NCBI RefSeq assembly: GCF_021401245.1
Contig: NZ_JACBFY010000012.1
Span: 62,001-126,000, forward strand
Source: Pseudacidovorax sp. NFM-22
Lineage (GTDB): Bacteria; Pseudomonadota; Gammaproteobacteria; Burkholderiales; Burkholderiaceae_C
Length of the DNA stretch: 64,000 nt
Reading direction: 5' to 3'
Numbering within the stretch: position 1 is the first letter of the stretch; each line of letters begins with the position of its first letter. A program made the translations under genes and the position numbers. The notes under the pieces were generated by a model. The model ran no database searches. It saw only the letters and a list, made by a program, of their open reading frames with translations, and had not been told where the DNA came from. Shown here one piece after another: positions 37,845 to 46,439 of the stretch.

Positions 37845-38111
37845 TCAACCGCCGGCCAGCGGCCACTCCTGTCCGTCGGCCGTCACGAGCACGCCGAGGG
37901 TGGACTCGCTCTGCGCCAGCGGCACGCCCATGAAGCGTTCCTTGTCCAGCCCGTCGTCGCCCATGTTGATGGCGATGCGGCCGTTGCGCCGCGCCTGGAT
38001 CAGCTCGTCGTACTGGGCCGGCGTCAGCAGCAGCTTCTGCGGGTAGGCGTTGTCGTTTTCCGCCCAGTGCTTGCGGATGGCGTGGAGGGCGAGGTCGTAA
38101 AGGGTGGCCAT
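37845..38111 (-). CDS. Small conserved-looking protein, function unknown
   Basis: 88 residues, not recognised. MATLYDLALHAIRKHW then LLLTPAQYDELIQARRNGRI, MGDDGLDKERFMGVPL and VTADGQEWPL give a balanced soluble protein with normal amino-acid composition, which argues that it is real even though it lies between repeat arrays. No membrane helix, cysteine cluster or known motif. Tone and length recall small phage or mobile-element passenger proteins, but there is no direct support. No partner gene is adjacent on its strand. Confidence 0.6.
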   Translation of the reverse strand: MATLYDLALHAIRKHWAENDNAYPQKLLLTPAQYDELIQARRNGRIAINMGDDGLDKERFMGVPLAQSESTLGVLVTADGQEWPLAGG

Positions 38112-38204
38112 GGCGGGATCATAGAAAACGCGCACGTGGCGCCGCCGGCCGGCCAAAACACAGAGGCGGCTCGCAGGCCCCGCGCCACTCGGTCAACCCA
38201 CCAC

Positions 38205-38256
38205 CGTTCGGGCTGAGCCTGTCGAAGCCCAGGCACGGCCCTTCGACAGGCTCAGG
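38205..38256. repeat. Family A repeat pair forming a perfect hairpin
   Basis: CTGAGCCTGTCGAAG (38213-38227) and its exact complement CTTCGACAGGCTCAG (38241-38255) with a 13-base loop. Located just after the TRAP receptor gene end, so it may also act as a transcript 3' stabiliser; no T-tract is present. Confidence 0.88.
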
Positions 38257-38303
38257 TCGATCGGGTGAACCGACTTCATGGCGAACGGGGCCACGGACGC
38301 CGG

Positions 38304-39302
38304 TTACTTTCGCAGCTTGGCCAGCTCGGCCATCATGGCCTCGACCGTGCCCTCGCCCACGCTGGCCGAGTTCTTGGCGATCACGGGCTTCATCTTCTCG
38401 CGCAGCTTGGCCACCTCGGCGGCAGAGAGTTCGTTGACTTCCATGCCGCCCTTCTTGAGGTCTTCCAGGCCGCTCTGCAGCATGGCGCGCGACTGCGTGC
38501 GCTCGTACTGGGCCGACTCGACCGCGGCTTCCTTCAGGATCTTCTGGTCCGCCGGCGGCAGCTGCTCCCAGAACTTCTTGCTGATCACCACCGACTGCGG
38601 GTTGTACTGGTGGTTGGTGATCGTCATGTACTTCTGCACCTCGTAGAGCTTGGCGCCCTTGATGGTGGCCACCGGGTTCTCCTGGCCGTCCACCGCCTTC
38701 TGCTCCAGCGCGGCATACAGCTCGGGGAAGGGCAGCGGCGTGGGGTTGGCGCCCAGGGCCTTCACCCAGTCCACGTTGATGGGGCTGGGGATCACGCGCA
38801 GCTTGAGCCCGGCGATGTCCTCCACCTTCTGGATCGGCCGCTTGCTGTTGGTGAGCTGGCGAAAGCCCAGCTCGTAATAGGCCAGGCCGATCAGGCCCTT
38901 GTCTTCCAGCTTCTTGTGCAGGTTCTGGCCGAAGGGGCCGTCCACCACCGCGTCGGCCTCACGCGCGTTGCCGAACAGGAAGGGGAAGTCGTAGATCGCG
39001 AAGTCCTTCACCAGGCTGGAGAAGATGCCCGAGTTCATCGAGGCCATCTCCAGCGTGCCGCCCTGCAGGGCCGACACGTTGGCCTGGTCGCTGCCCAGCA
39101 CGCCGCCCGGGAAGACCTGCACCTTGAGGCGGCCCGCGGACTTCTTGTCGACCAGCTCGGCGAACTTCTCCATGCCCAGCACGATGGGATGGCCCTTGGC
39201 GTTCTGGTTGGCGAACTTGATGGTGCGCGTCTGCGCGGGCGCCATGCCGGCGGCGGCGAGGGCCACGGCGGCCACCACGGTCTTGAGGAACAGTCGCTTC
39301 AT
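38304..39302 (-). CDS. TRAP transporter periplasmic receptor (DctP family)
   Basis: 332 residues. Signal peptide (KRLFLKTVVAAVALAAAGMA, cleavage near APA-QTR). DctP features: FANQNAKGHPIVLGMEKFAE, LRVIPSPINVDWVKALGANP with the ligand-binding arginine, and PFPELYAALEQKAVDGQENP. It binds a carboxylate in the periplasm for the DctQM carrier. AGGAG ribosome site. Last gene of the operon dctQ-dctM-dctP; the order with the receptor last is common in Burkholderiales. Substrate unknown. Confidence 0.93.
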   Translation of the reverse strand: MKRLFLKTVVAAVALAAAGMAPAQTRTIKFANQNAKGHPIVLGMEKFAELVDKKSAGRLKVQVFPGGVLGSDQANVSALQGGTLEMASMNSGIFSSLVKDFAIYDFPFLFGNAREADAVVDGPFGQNLHKKLEDKGLIGLAYYELGFRQLTNSKRPIQKVEDIAGLKLRVIPSPINVDWVKALGANPTPLPFPELYAALEQKAVDGQENPVATIKGAKLYEVQKYMTITNHQYNPQSVVISKKFWEQLPPADQKILKEAAVESAQYERTQSRAMLQSGLEDLKKGGMEVNELSAAEVAKLREKMKPVIAKNSASVGEGTVEAMMAELAKLRK

Positions 39303-39352
39303 GAGGGGTCTCCTGGATGGGTAGCAATGAGGGGAAGAAAAAGCCGGCGCGC

Positions 39353-40633
39353 TCAGCCGTGGAACCAGCGCGCCGGCACGATGACCAGCGCGGGGAAGAA
39401 CACCATCAGGAACATGACGGCGAACTGCGCCACCATGAAGGGCCACACGCCCTTGGTGACCTCGTCCATGCTGACCTTGCCCACGCCAGCCACGGTGCTG
39501 AGCACCGTGCCCACCGGCGGCGTGATCAGCCCGATGGCGTTGTTGATGATGAACAGCACGCCGAAGTACACCGGGTCGATGCCGGCGGCCTTGATGATGG
39601 GCATGAACACCGGCGTGAGGATCAGGATGGTGGGCGTCATGTCCATGGCCGTGCCCACCAGCATGGTGATGACCATGATGACCACCATCAGCAGGATGGG
39701 CCGGTCCAGCAGCGGCTGCAGCACGGCCACCAGTTCGGCCGGCAGGTTGGCGACGGTGATCATCCAGGCCGACACCATGGCCGCGGCCACCAGGAACATG
39801 ATGACGGCGGTGGTGCGCGCCGCAGCCTCGAACAGGCCGTAGAGCTGCGAGAGCTTGAGCTCCTTGTAGACCACGGTCGAGACGAAGAGCGCGTACACCG
39901 CGGCCACCACGGCCGCCTCGGTGGGCGTGAAGACGCCGAACTTCAGGCCCACGATCACGATCACCGGCAGCACCAGCGCGAAGGTGGCGTCCTTGAGAGC
40001 CGTGAGCACCTCGGCGCGGCTGGCGCGCGGGGCGGGCTCGATCTTCTCCTTGCGCACCAGCCACCACCAGGTGAACCACAGCGCGGCGCCGAGCATGACG
40101 CCCGGCGCGATGCCGGCCATGAAGAGCTTGGAGATCGACACGTTGGCCGCCACGCCGAAGACCACGAAGCCGATGGAGGGCGGGATGATGGGCGCGATGA
40201 TCGAGGCCGCCGACAGCAGGCCCGCCGAGCGCGCCTTGTCGTAGCCGGCGCGGCTCATCATGGGCAGCAGCAGCGCCGCGAGCGCCGCCGCATCGGCCAC
40301 GGCCGAGCCCGACAGCGAGGCCATGATGATGGCCGCCATGATGCCCACGTAGCCCAGGCCGCCGCGCACATGGCCCACCAGCGTCATCGCGAAGTGGACG
40401 ATGCGGCGCGACAGGCCGCCGGCGTTCATGATCTCGCCGGCCAGCATGAAGAAGGGCACAGCCAGCAGCGGGAAGCTGTTGGCGCCCTCCAGCGTGTTCT
40501 GCGCCAGGATCTGCGGATCGAACATGTCCATGTGCCACATCAGCGCGGCGCCGCAGGCCAGCAGCGAGAAGGCGATGGGCACGCCCAGGGCCATGGCGCC
40601 GAGCAGGGCGCCGAGGAAGATCGCGATGGTCAT
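39353..40633 (-). CDS. TRAP transporter large permease (DctM family)
   Basis: 426 residues with about 12 membrane helices. The signature ASLSGSAVADAAALAALLLP and IIPPSIGFVVFGV are the conserved substrate and sodium regions of DctM proteins. Works with DctQ and DctP as a sodium- or proton-driven importer in the inner membrane. The MTIAIFLGALLG start follows 10 bases after dctQ ends. Confidence 0.93.
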   Translation of the reverse strand: MTIAIFLGALLGAMALGVPIAFSLLACGAALMWHMDMFDPQILAQNTLEGANSFPLLAVPFFMLAGEIMNAGGLSRRIVHFAMTLVGHVRGGLGYVGIMAAIIMASLSGSAVADAAALAALLLPMMSRAGYDKARSAGLLSAASIIAPIIPPSIGFVVFGVAANVSISKLFMAGIAPGVMLGAALWFTWWWLVRKEKIEPAPRASRAEVLTALKDATFALVLPVIVIVGLKFGVFTPTEAAVVAAVYALFVSTVVYKELKLSQLYGLFEAAARTTAVIMFLVAAAMVSAWMITVANLPAELVAVLQPLLDRPILLMVVIMVITMLVGTAMDMTPTILILTPVFMPIIKAAGIDPVYFGVLFIINNAIGLITPPVGTVLSTVAGVGKVSMDEVTKGVWPFMVAQFAVMFLMVFFPALVIVPARWFHG

Positions 40634-40643
40634 GGCCGTCCTT

Positions 40644-41186
40644 TCAGCGCACGGGTTGGGAGGCGGCCTCGTGCGGCGCATCCTCGGATTCGGTCACGCC
40701 GATCAGCTCGGACTCGGCCAGCCGGCCGGCCAGCAGCGCCACGAACTCGGTGGCGATGAAGACGATGGCGATGGCCGAGAAGAACACGCCCGCGCCGTAG
40801 AACCAGGCCATGGAGACCTCCATCACGGCGCTGGTGCTCTCGCGGTTGATCTGCATCTGCACCCACGAGCCCTGCAGCATGAAGAAGCACAGCATCAGCA
40901 TGAGCAGGTGGCTAGCGCCCAGGCACAGCTTCTTGCCCACGCGGGGCAGGCGCGACACCAGCGTGTCCGTGCCCAGGTGCTGGTGCGAGCGCAGCGCCAC
41001 CAGCGCGCCCAGGAAGGTCATCCACACGAAGAGCCAGCGCGACAGCTCCTCGGAGATCAGCAGGCCGTCGTTGAAGCCATAGCGCAGCACGACGTTGCCG
41101 AACACCATGACCACCATCAGCGCCAGGCAGACCACCATGGCGAACGAAAAGAACCGGCACAGCCGGTCGAGGCACTTCCCCCACAT
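40644..41186 (-). CDS. TRAP transporter small permease (DctQ family)
   Basis: 180 residues, four helices (about 10-30, 46-62, 84-106, 125-150), with the family string NVVLRYGFNDGLLISEELSRW near residues 30-51 (quoted key part: NVVLRYGF, EELSRW). Assembles with DctM. AAGGAG ribosome site. First gene of the TRAP operon; the TetR gene lies 105 bases upstream on the same strand, and a small palindrome lies between them. Confidence 0.92.
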   Translation of the reverse strand: MWGKCLDRLCRFFSFAMVVCLALMVVMVFGNVVLRYGFNDGLLISEELSRWLFVWMTFLGALVALRSHQHLGTDTLVSRLPRVGKKLCLGASHLLMLMLCFFMLQGSWVQMQINRESTSAVMEVSMAWFYGAGVFFSAIAIVFIATEFVALLAGRLAESELIGVTESEDAPHEAASQPVR

Positions 41187-41219
41187 ACACGCTCCTTGAA
41201 GTGGGCCGGAGTTTGTACG

Positions 41220-41231
41220 AACTGGTTAGTT
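41220..41231. promoter_or_regulatory. Candidate operator upstream of the TRAP operon
   Basis: AACTGGTTAGTT is a dyad (AACT, GGTT, AGTT) within an AT-richer patch, 34 bases before the dctQ start. A TetR protein encoded just upstream would be the natural ligand. Short, so only suggestive. Confidence 0.3.
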
Positions 41232-41290
41232 TTGCGCTTCGGGGCAAACCCGGAGGATGCAGGCCGCCAGGGTGCCGGGCCGCTGGGCGC

Positions 41291-41980
41291 TCAGGGCGCC
41301 CGCATGAAGCGCACCACCATGTCGATCACGCTGTCGCGCCGGTGCGCCACGTAGGCGGCCGAGGCGGTGTCGAGCTTGAACAGCGTGGAAAAGGTGTGGC
41401 GGTTGGAGACGTTGAAGAAGCTCAGCGCCGAGATGGAGGCGTGGATGTCCACCGCGTCCAGCCCCGGGCGGAAGATGCCGCTGGCCAGGCCGCGAGCATA
41501 CAGCCGTTCGATGGCCGCGATGGCCGGCACGTTGAGCGCCTGGATGTCGCGCGAGGCCGCGATGTACTGGCCGCGATGGATGTTCTCGCTCATCACCAGA
41601 CGGATGAAGCGCTCGTGCTGCAGGTGGTGGTCGAAGGTGAAGGCGACCAGGCGGCGCAGCGCGGCCTCGGGCTCGAGGTCGTCCAGGCGCAGATCGGCCT
41701 CGATCTCGCGCACCTGGCGGTATGACTCCTCCAGCACGGCGAGGTACAGGCCTTCCTTGCTGCCGAAGTAGTAATAGATCATCCGCTTGCTGGTCTGCGT
41801 GAGGGCGGCGATCTCGTCGATTCGCGCACCGGCCAGGCCCTTCTCGGCAAACTCCTCGGCCGCCACGTCCAGGATGTTGGCGCGGGTGCGCTCCGGGTCG
41901 TTGGTGCGGCTGGCGGCCGCCTTGGCAGCAGGCTTCGCGGCGGCATTGCGGCGCACGCGCGAATGGACGAGTTCGTTCAT
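41291..41980 (-). CDS. TetR-family regulator, likely of the TRAP operon
   Basis: 229 residues. The basic Ala-rich N-terminus (1-30) precedes the TetR DNA-binding domain: RTRANILDVAAEEFAEKGLA, then RIDEIAALTQTSKRMIYYYF with GSKEGLY. A C-terminal ligand domain of about 130 residues ends in DMVVRFMRAP. The start MNELVHSR was chosen because upstream codons are outside family pattern. Lies directly before the TRAP genes on the same strand and likely represses them in response to the imported compound. Confidence 0.88.
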   Translation of the reverse strand: MNELVHSRVRRNAAAKPAAKAAASRTNDPERTRANILDVAAEEFAEKGLAGARIDEIAALTQTSKRMIYYYFGSKEGLYLAVLEESYRQVREIEADLRLDDLEPEAALRRLVAFTFDHHLQHERFIRLVMSENIHRGQYIAASRDIQALNVPAIAAIERLYARGLASGIFRPGLDAVDIHASISALSFFNVSNRHTFSTLFKLDTASAAYVAHRRDSVIDMVVRFMRAP

Positions 41981-42042
41981 TTTTTCAGTATAGGCGGCGG
42001 CTGTCGCGCGGCGAGCGAACTTAGACTGGGCCCCGCAAGCCC

Positions 42043-42354
42043 ATGCCCGCCACTCTCCCGCCCTCGCCCGCGTCCGCGGCCCGTCATCGCCCAGGCTGGC
42101 AGCCGGTGGTGGAGGCTGCACGCTGCACCGGCTGCGGCTGGTGCGTGGCGGCCTGTCCGCCGCATGTGCTGAGCCTCGCAACATGCGACTGGAAGAAGCA
42201 GGCGGTGCTGCACGACGCGCCGGGCTGCACCGGCTGCAGCGACTGCGCGGTGGTGTGCCCCTTCCGGGCGATCACGATGCGCAAAGTCGCCCCGAAAGCC
42301 GACGGGGCTGGCGAGCCGGCCAAGGCCGTTCAGCGCAGATCGCCGTCCACGTAG
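42043..42354 (+). CDS. 2x[4Fe-4S] ferredoxin-type protein
   Basis: 103 residues. Two cluster motifs: CTGCGWCVAACPP (about 28-40) and CTGCSDCAVVCPF (about 62-74). The spacing is of bacterial two-cluster ferredoxins, with a basic, low-complexity N- and C-terminus. Electron partner unknown; no oxidoreductase is adjacent. The 3' end overlaps the end of the convergent YchJ gene by 25 bases. Confidence 0.85.
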   Translation: MPATLPPSPASAARHRPGWQPVVEAARCTGCGWCVAACPPHVLSLATCDWKKQAVLHDAPGCTGCSDCAVVCPFRAITMRKVAPKADGAGEPAKAVQRRSPST

Positions 42355-42773
42355 TACCAGCGGCCGTCCTCGCGCACGAAGCGGCTGCGCTCGTGCAGGC
42401 GCGAGGCGCGGCCCGTGCCGTCGCGCGAGCGGGCGACGAACTCCACCTCGGCCCGGTCGGCGCCCAGCGGCAGGTGCGCCCGCACGTCCAGCCCGAGCCA
42501 TTGGACCGGCGTCGACTCGGCCAGTTGCAGCGATGCCGGCCGGGTGCGCGGATGCCAGGTGGCCAGCAGCCAGGCCTCGTCGCCGAGGCCATAGGCGGTG
42601 TAGCGCGAGCGCATGAGCGTCTCGGCGTCGGGCACGCGCGCGGCCCGCTCCTCGGCCGGTGTCTGCGGATCGACCAGGAAGCGGCCGCAGCAGTGGGCAA
42701 AGGCCAGCGGACGGCCCCGGCCCTTGCGGCCACAGGGGCAGGGGCGGTCGGACTCAGGCAGAGGTGCGGACAT
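42330..42773 (-). CDS. YchJ-family SEC-C motif protein
   Basis: 147 residues. N-terminal SEC-C zinc motif CPCGRKGRGRPLAFAHCCG (Cys-x-Cys ... Cys-Cys, about residues 12-30), then the NTF2-like YchJ domain with LMRSRYTAYGLGDEAWLLATW and VEFVAR, ending in DGRWYYVDGD. Family role unknown. Start lies 20 bases inside the 3' end of the sensor-kinase gene, so co-translation is likely. Confidence 0.9.
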   Translation of the reverse strand: MSAPLPESDRPCPCGRKGRGRPLAFAHCCGRFLVDPQTPAEERAARVPDAETLMRSRYTAYGLGDEAWLLATWHPRTRPASLQLAESTPVQWLGLDVRAHLPLGADRAEVEFVARSRDGTGRASRLHERSRFVREDGRWYYVDGDLR

Positions 42774-44583
42774 GGTGGGAAATGTCGGGAACAGAAGGGC
42801 CGGCCACGGCGATGCCTGCCTCGCGGCAGGGCCCCATGGCCCGCACGATGGCGGCCCGCAGGGGGCCCGAGGGCACGGGCTTGTACAGCAGCTGGAAGCC
42901 GGCCGCCTCGACCTGCGCGCGGTCGGCCTGCGCCGTCTCGCCGGTCACCACCGCCACCTCGCGCACCTTGCCCAGGCCATGGAGCGTGCGCGCCGCCGCC
43001 AGGCCCGACAGGCCTTCGCCCAGGCGCAGGTCGCTCAGCAGCAGGTCGAAGCGGCCAGGCAGCGCGAGCGCCTCGCCGGGCGAGGCCACCACGGCCACCT
43101 CGTGGCCCCAGCCTTCGAGCAGCGCACGCATGCCCTCGCGCACGGGAGCCTCGTCGTCCAGCACCAGGATGCGGGCGGGGGCACAGGGCGGCAGCGCCTC
43201 GGCAGGCCGCGCCACGGGCTGTGGCGCCGCAGCCGCCAGCCAGAGCGAGAAGGTGCTGCCCTGCCCCGGCGCGCTGCGCAGCTCGATGCGGCTGCCCAGC
43301 GTGCGAGCCATGCTGGCCACCAGCGCCAGGCCCAGGCCCAGCCCGCGCGAACGGTCGCGGCCCGGGTTGTCGACCTGGAAGAACTCCTCGAAGACCTGCT
43401 CGCGGTGCTCCGGCGCGATGCCGATGCCGCTGTCGCGCACCTCGATGCGCCAGCCGGCCACGCCCTGCCGCACGCAGGCGCGCGCCGCCATCATCACGCT
43501 GCCCTGGGCGGTGTACTTGAGCGCGTTGTCCACCAGGTTGGCGAGCAGGCGCGAGAGCATCTGCGCATCCGCATCCACGCGGGCCGCGGTGGGGCGCGCG
43601 CGCAGCCGCAGCCCCTTGGCCGCCGCCGCCGTCGCGAAGCGCCCGTGGAGCGCGTCGAACAGTTCGCCCAGGTCCACGGGCGCCCGTTGCACGGCCACGG
43701 CACCGCGGTCCAGCTGGGCGATGTCCAGCAGCGCATCGACCGAGCCGCGCAGAGCCTCGATGCTGCCCTGCATGTGGCGCACGCTGGCGGCGGTGGCAGG
43801 CCGTCCGGCCTCGAGCGCGTCGATGAACACGGCCAGCGCATGCATGGGCTGGCGCAGGTCGTGGTTGGCCGCGGCGAAGATGCGCGCGCGCTGCGCCGCC
43901 AGCTGGGCCACGCGGTCCAGCTCGGTCTGCAGCGCCTCGGCCAGGCGGGCGTTCTCCAGGCCCGACTCGATGGCGCCGACGATCAGCAGGTTCTGCTTGC
44001 GGGCGTAGTGCAGCGTGGCCAGCAGCTGCGACAGCGCCAGCACGCCCATCAGCACGGCCGGGCCGCCCTCGCCGGCCGTCATCAGCCGCACGGCGATGCT
44101 GAGGTACAGCGGCACGCCGAAGCACAGCGTGGCCAGCCACCACTGCGCCAGCGCCGCGATGGAGACGCTGGCCACGCCACTGATGAAGAAATACTGCAGC
44201 AGGATGAGCGCCAGGTCGCCGCGCGGAAAGAACAGCCAGGGCGCCGCCGCCCAGACCAGGCCCGGCAGCAGCATGTGCCACTCCAGCCGGCGGCGCCAGC
44301 GGGCGGCGTCCGCGGTGCGGAAGGTGGCCGGGTCCACGCCGTGCAGGTGGTGGTACATGTGCCACTGCATGCCGTGGACCATCGCGGCCCAGACGAACAC
44401 GCCCGCCTGCCGCGTGAGCACGGCGAAGCTGATCCAGAAGGCGGCCGCGGTGGCCGCGGCGACGAAGGGCGTGTCGCGGGTGTCGAGGATGTAGGCCCGC
44501 GCCAGCGTGAGGTCCACGCGCGCATCGGCATGGGGCGCATCGCCCCACCATCGCCGCAGCCGTTGAAGCCTGTCGCCCGTCAT
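42754..44583 (-). CDS. Hybrid sensor histidine kinase with C-terminal receiver
   Basis: 609 residues. N-terminal membrane region with about six helices (about 35-190), short coiled linker, then HisKA with ANHDLRQPMHAL (His about 242), the ATPase core with LLANLVDNALKYT (N box), RDSGIGIAPEHREQVFEEFF (G1 region) and GLGLGLALV (G2). A receiver domain starts near 475 with LVLDDEAP and carries phospho-acceptor Asp about 515 in LLLSDLRLG and Lys in LLYKPV. The HDLRQP-type H box is common in Comamonadaceae. No separate response regulator is adjacent. Signal unknown. Confidence 0.9.
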   Translation of the reverse strand: MTGDRLQRLRRWWGDAPHADARVDLTLARAYILDTRDTPFVAAATAAAFWISFAVLTRQAGVFVWAAMVHGMQWHMYHHLHGVDPATFRTADAARWRRRLEWHMLLPGLVWAAAPWLFFPRGDLALILLQYFFISGVASVSIAALAQWWLATLCFGVPLYLSIAVRLMTAGEGGPAVLMGVLALSQLLATLHYARKQNLLIVGAIESGLENARLAEALQTELDRVAQLAAQRARIFAAANHDLRQPMHALAVFIDALEAGRPATAASVRHMQGSIEALRGSVDALLDIAQLDRGAVAVQRAPVDLGELFDALHGRFATAAAAKGLRLRARPTAARVDADAQMLSRLLANLVDNALKYTAQGSVMMAARACVRQGVAGWRIEVRDSGIGIAPEHREQVFEEFFQVDNPGRDRSRGLGLGLALVASMARTLGSRIELRSAPGQGSTFSLWLAAAAPQPVARPAEALPPCAPARILVLDDEAPVREGMRALLEGWGHEVAVVASPGEALALPGRFDLLLSDLRLGEGLSGLAAARTLHGLGKVREVAVVTGETAQADRAQVEAAGFQLLYKPVPSGPLRAAIVRAMGPCREAGIAVAGPSVPDISHHVRTSA

Positions 44584-44615
44584 GCGGCGGCAGGATAGCA
44601 GCGGCCTGCGATGGC

Positions 44616-45746
44616 TCAGGCCAGGGCGCGCTGGATCAGCAGCTTCTGGATGTCCGAGGTGCCTTCGTAGATCTGGCACACCCGCACGTCGCGGTAGATG
44701 CGCTCCAGCGGAAAGTCCTTCACGTAGCCGTAGCCACCCAGCGTCTGGATGGCCGCGCTGCACACGCGCTCGGCCATCTCGCTGGCGAAGAGCTTGGCCA
44801 TGGCGGCCTCCTTGAGGCAGGGCAGTCCGGCATCGCGCAGGCTGGCCGCATGCCAGATGAGCTGGCGCGCGGCCTCCAGTTGCGTGGCGCAGTCGGCCAG
44901 GCGGAAGCCCACGGCCTGCTGGTCGAAGATGGGGCCGCCGAAGGCCGTGCGGTCCTTGGCGTACTGCAGTGCGAAGTCGAAGGCGCTGCGCGCCATGCCC
45001 ACGCTCTGCGCGGCGATGCCGATGCGCCCGCCTTCCAGCGCGCCCAGGGCGATCTTGTAGCCCTCGCCTTCGGCACCGATGAGGTTTTCGGCCGGGATGC
45101 GGCAGCCGTCGAACTGGATCAGCGCCGTGTCGCTGCTGTGCTGGCCCAGCTTGTCCTCCAGGCGTGCCACGGTATAGCCCGGCGCATCGGTGGGCACGAG
45201 GAAGGCGCTCATGCCCTTCTTGCCGGCGGCCTTGTCGGTCATGGCGATGACGATGGCCACCTGGCCGTTCCTGCCGCTGGTGATGAACTGCTTGGTGCCG
45301 TCGATCACCCAGCCATCGGCCTCTTTCCTGGCCGTCGTGCGCAGGCTGCTGGCATCGCTGCCCGCCTGCGGTTCGGTCAGGCAGAAGGCGCCCAGCATGC
45401 GGCCCTGCGCCAGCGGCTCCAGCCACTGCTTCTTCTGCTGCGCATTGCCGTAGCGCATCAGGATGGCGTTGACCGGGCAGTTGGTGACGCTGATGGCCGT
45501 GCTGGTGCCACCGTCGCCGGCGGCGATCTCCTCCAGCACCAGCGCGAGCGTGAGGTAGTCCAGGCCGGCGCCGCCATGCTCCTCGGGCACGCAGATGCCG
45601 TAGGCGCCCAGCTGGGCCAGGCCCTGGTGAACGTCCTTGGGGAAATGGTGGTCGCGGTCCCACTGCGCGGCATGGGGCCAGAGCTCGGCCTGGGCGAACT
45701 CGCGCACGGCGTCGCGGATGGCTTCCTGGTCGGGGGTGAGCAGCAT
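44616..45746 (-). CDS. Acyl-CoA dehydrogenase
   Basis: 376 residues, typical length. CLTEPQAGSDASSL and FITSGRNGQ are the FAD and substrate signatures; VGMARSAFDFALQYAKDRTAF follows. The catalytic Glu is in QIYEGTSDIQ (about 360), at the position used by short-chain and butyryl-CoA-type enzymes. It oxidises an acyl-CoA to the 2-enoyl-CoA, passing electrons to ETF. AGGAG ribosome site 9 bases upstream. Downstream of a thiolase, in a stretch headed by a LiuR-like regulator, which suggests fatty or branched-chain acyl-CoA breakdown. Confidence 0.93.
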   Translation of the reverse strand: MLLTPDQEAIRDAVREFAQAELWPHAAQWDRDHHFPKDVHQGLAQLGAYGICVPEEHGGAGLDYLTLALVLEEIAAGDGGTSTAISVTNCPVNAILMRYGNAQQKKQWLEPLAQGRMLGAFCLTEPQAGSDASSLRTTARKEADGWVIDGTKQFITSGRNGQVAIVIAMTDKAAGKKGMSAFLVPTDAPGYTVARLEDKLGQHSSDTALIQFDGCRIPAENLIGAEGEGYKIALGALEGGRIGIAAQSVGMARSAFDFALQYAKDRTAFGGPIFDQQAVGFRLADCATQLEAARQLIWHAASLRDAGLPCLKEAAMAKLFASEMAERVCSAAIQTLGGYGYVKDFPLERIYRDVRVCQIYEGTSDIQKLLIQRALA

Positions 45747-45796
45747 GGGTCGTGTCTCCTGTCGTTGTCGTGTGCGGGCGTCGGGCGCGTGGCGGA

Positions 45797-46429
45797 TCAG
45801 GCGCCGGGACGCCCTTCCTCGTCGAGCTGGGTGCGGTAGCGGGCCAGCATCTGGTCCTGCGACTCGGCCGGCGCCGCATTGCCCATCTGGTCGTGGATCA
45901 TCTGGTTGAGCGTAGGCAGTGCCGAACGCGGCCCCCAGGTCGATGCATCCCACAGCTGCGAGCGCATGAAGGCCTTGGGGCAGTGCAGGTAGGCCTCGTG
46001 CACCTGCACCTCGACCACCAGTTTGGGCCGTTGGCGCTCGCCCTCGAACTGGCCGGTGAACTCGGGCTCGTCGCGCAGCCGCGCGCGGCCGTTGACGCGC
46101 AGCGTCTCGTCCACGCCGGGCACCAGGAAGATCAGCGCGATGCGCGGATCGGCCAGCAGGTTCTCGAAGGTGTCGAGCCGGTTGTTGCCGCCGGAATCGG
46201 GCAGCAGCAGCGTGCGGCCGTCCTCGCTGGCCTTGACGAAGCCGGGCGCACCGCCGCGCGGCGAGGCATCGAGCAGCGCGCCATGCACGCCGCCGCTGGC
46301 CACCACGCAGAAGGGCGACAAGGCGACGAAGCGCCGGCCGTGCACGTCGAGGTGGTCGAGCTGCTTGCGCAGCGCGCGCTCGCCGGGGGCGGCGTAGAGG
46401 GCGCGAAGTTGTTCGGCGTTCTGGATCAT
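45797..46429 (-). CDS. PPOX-class FMN flavoprotein (pyridoxamine oxidase-like fold)
   Basis: 210 residues. FVALSPFCVVASGG, GRTLLLPDSGGNNRLDTFENL and PRIALIFLVPGVDETLRVNGRA are the split-barrel FMN-binding pattern of the MSMEG_1061-type PPOX subfamily. VEVQVHEAYLHCPKAFMRS is also typical. Likely an FMN- or F420-type reductase of unknown substrate in the cytoplasm. The start (MIQNAEQL) follows 10 bases after the peptidase gene. Confidence 0.88.
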   Translation of the reverse strand: MIQNAEQLRALYAAPGERALRKQLDHLDVHGRRFVALSPFCVVASGGVHGALLDASPRGGAPGFVKASEDGRTLLLPDSGGNNRLDTFENLLADPRIALIFLVPGVDETLRVNGRARLRDEPEFTGQFEGERQRPKLVVEVQVHEAYLHCPKAFMRSQLWDASTWGPRSALPTLNQMIHDQMGNAAPAESQDQMLARYRTQLDEEGRPGA

Positions 46430-46439
46430 GGCGTGCGCT

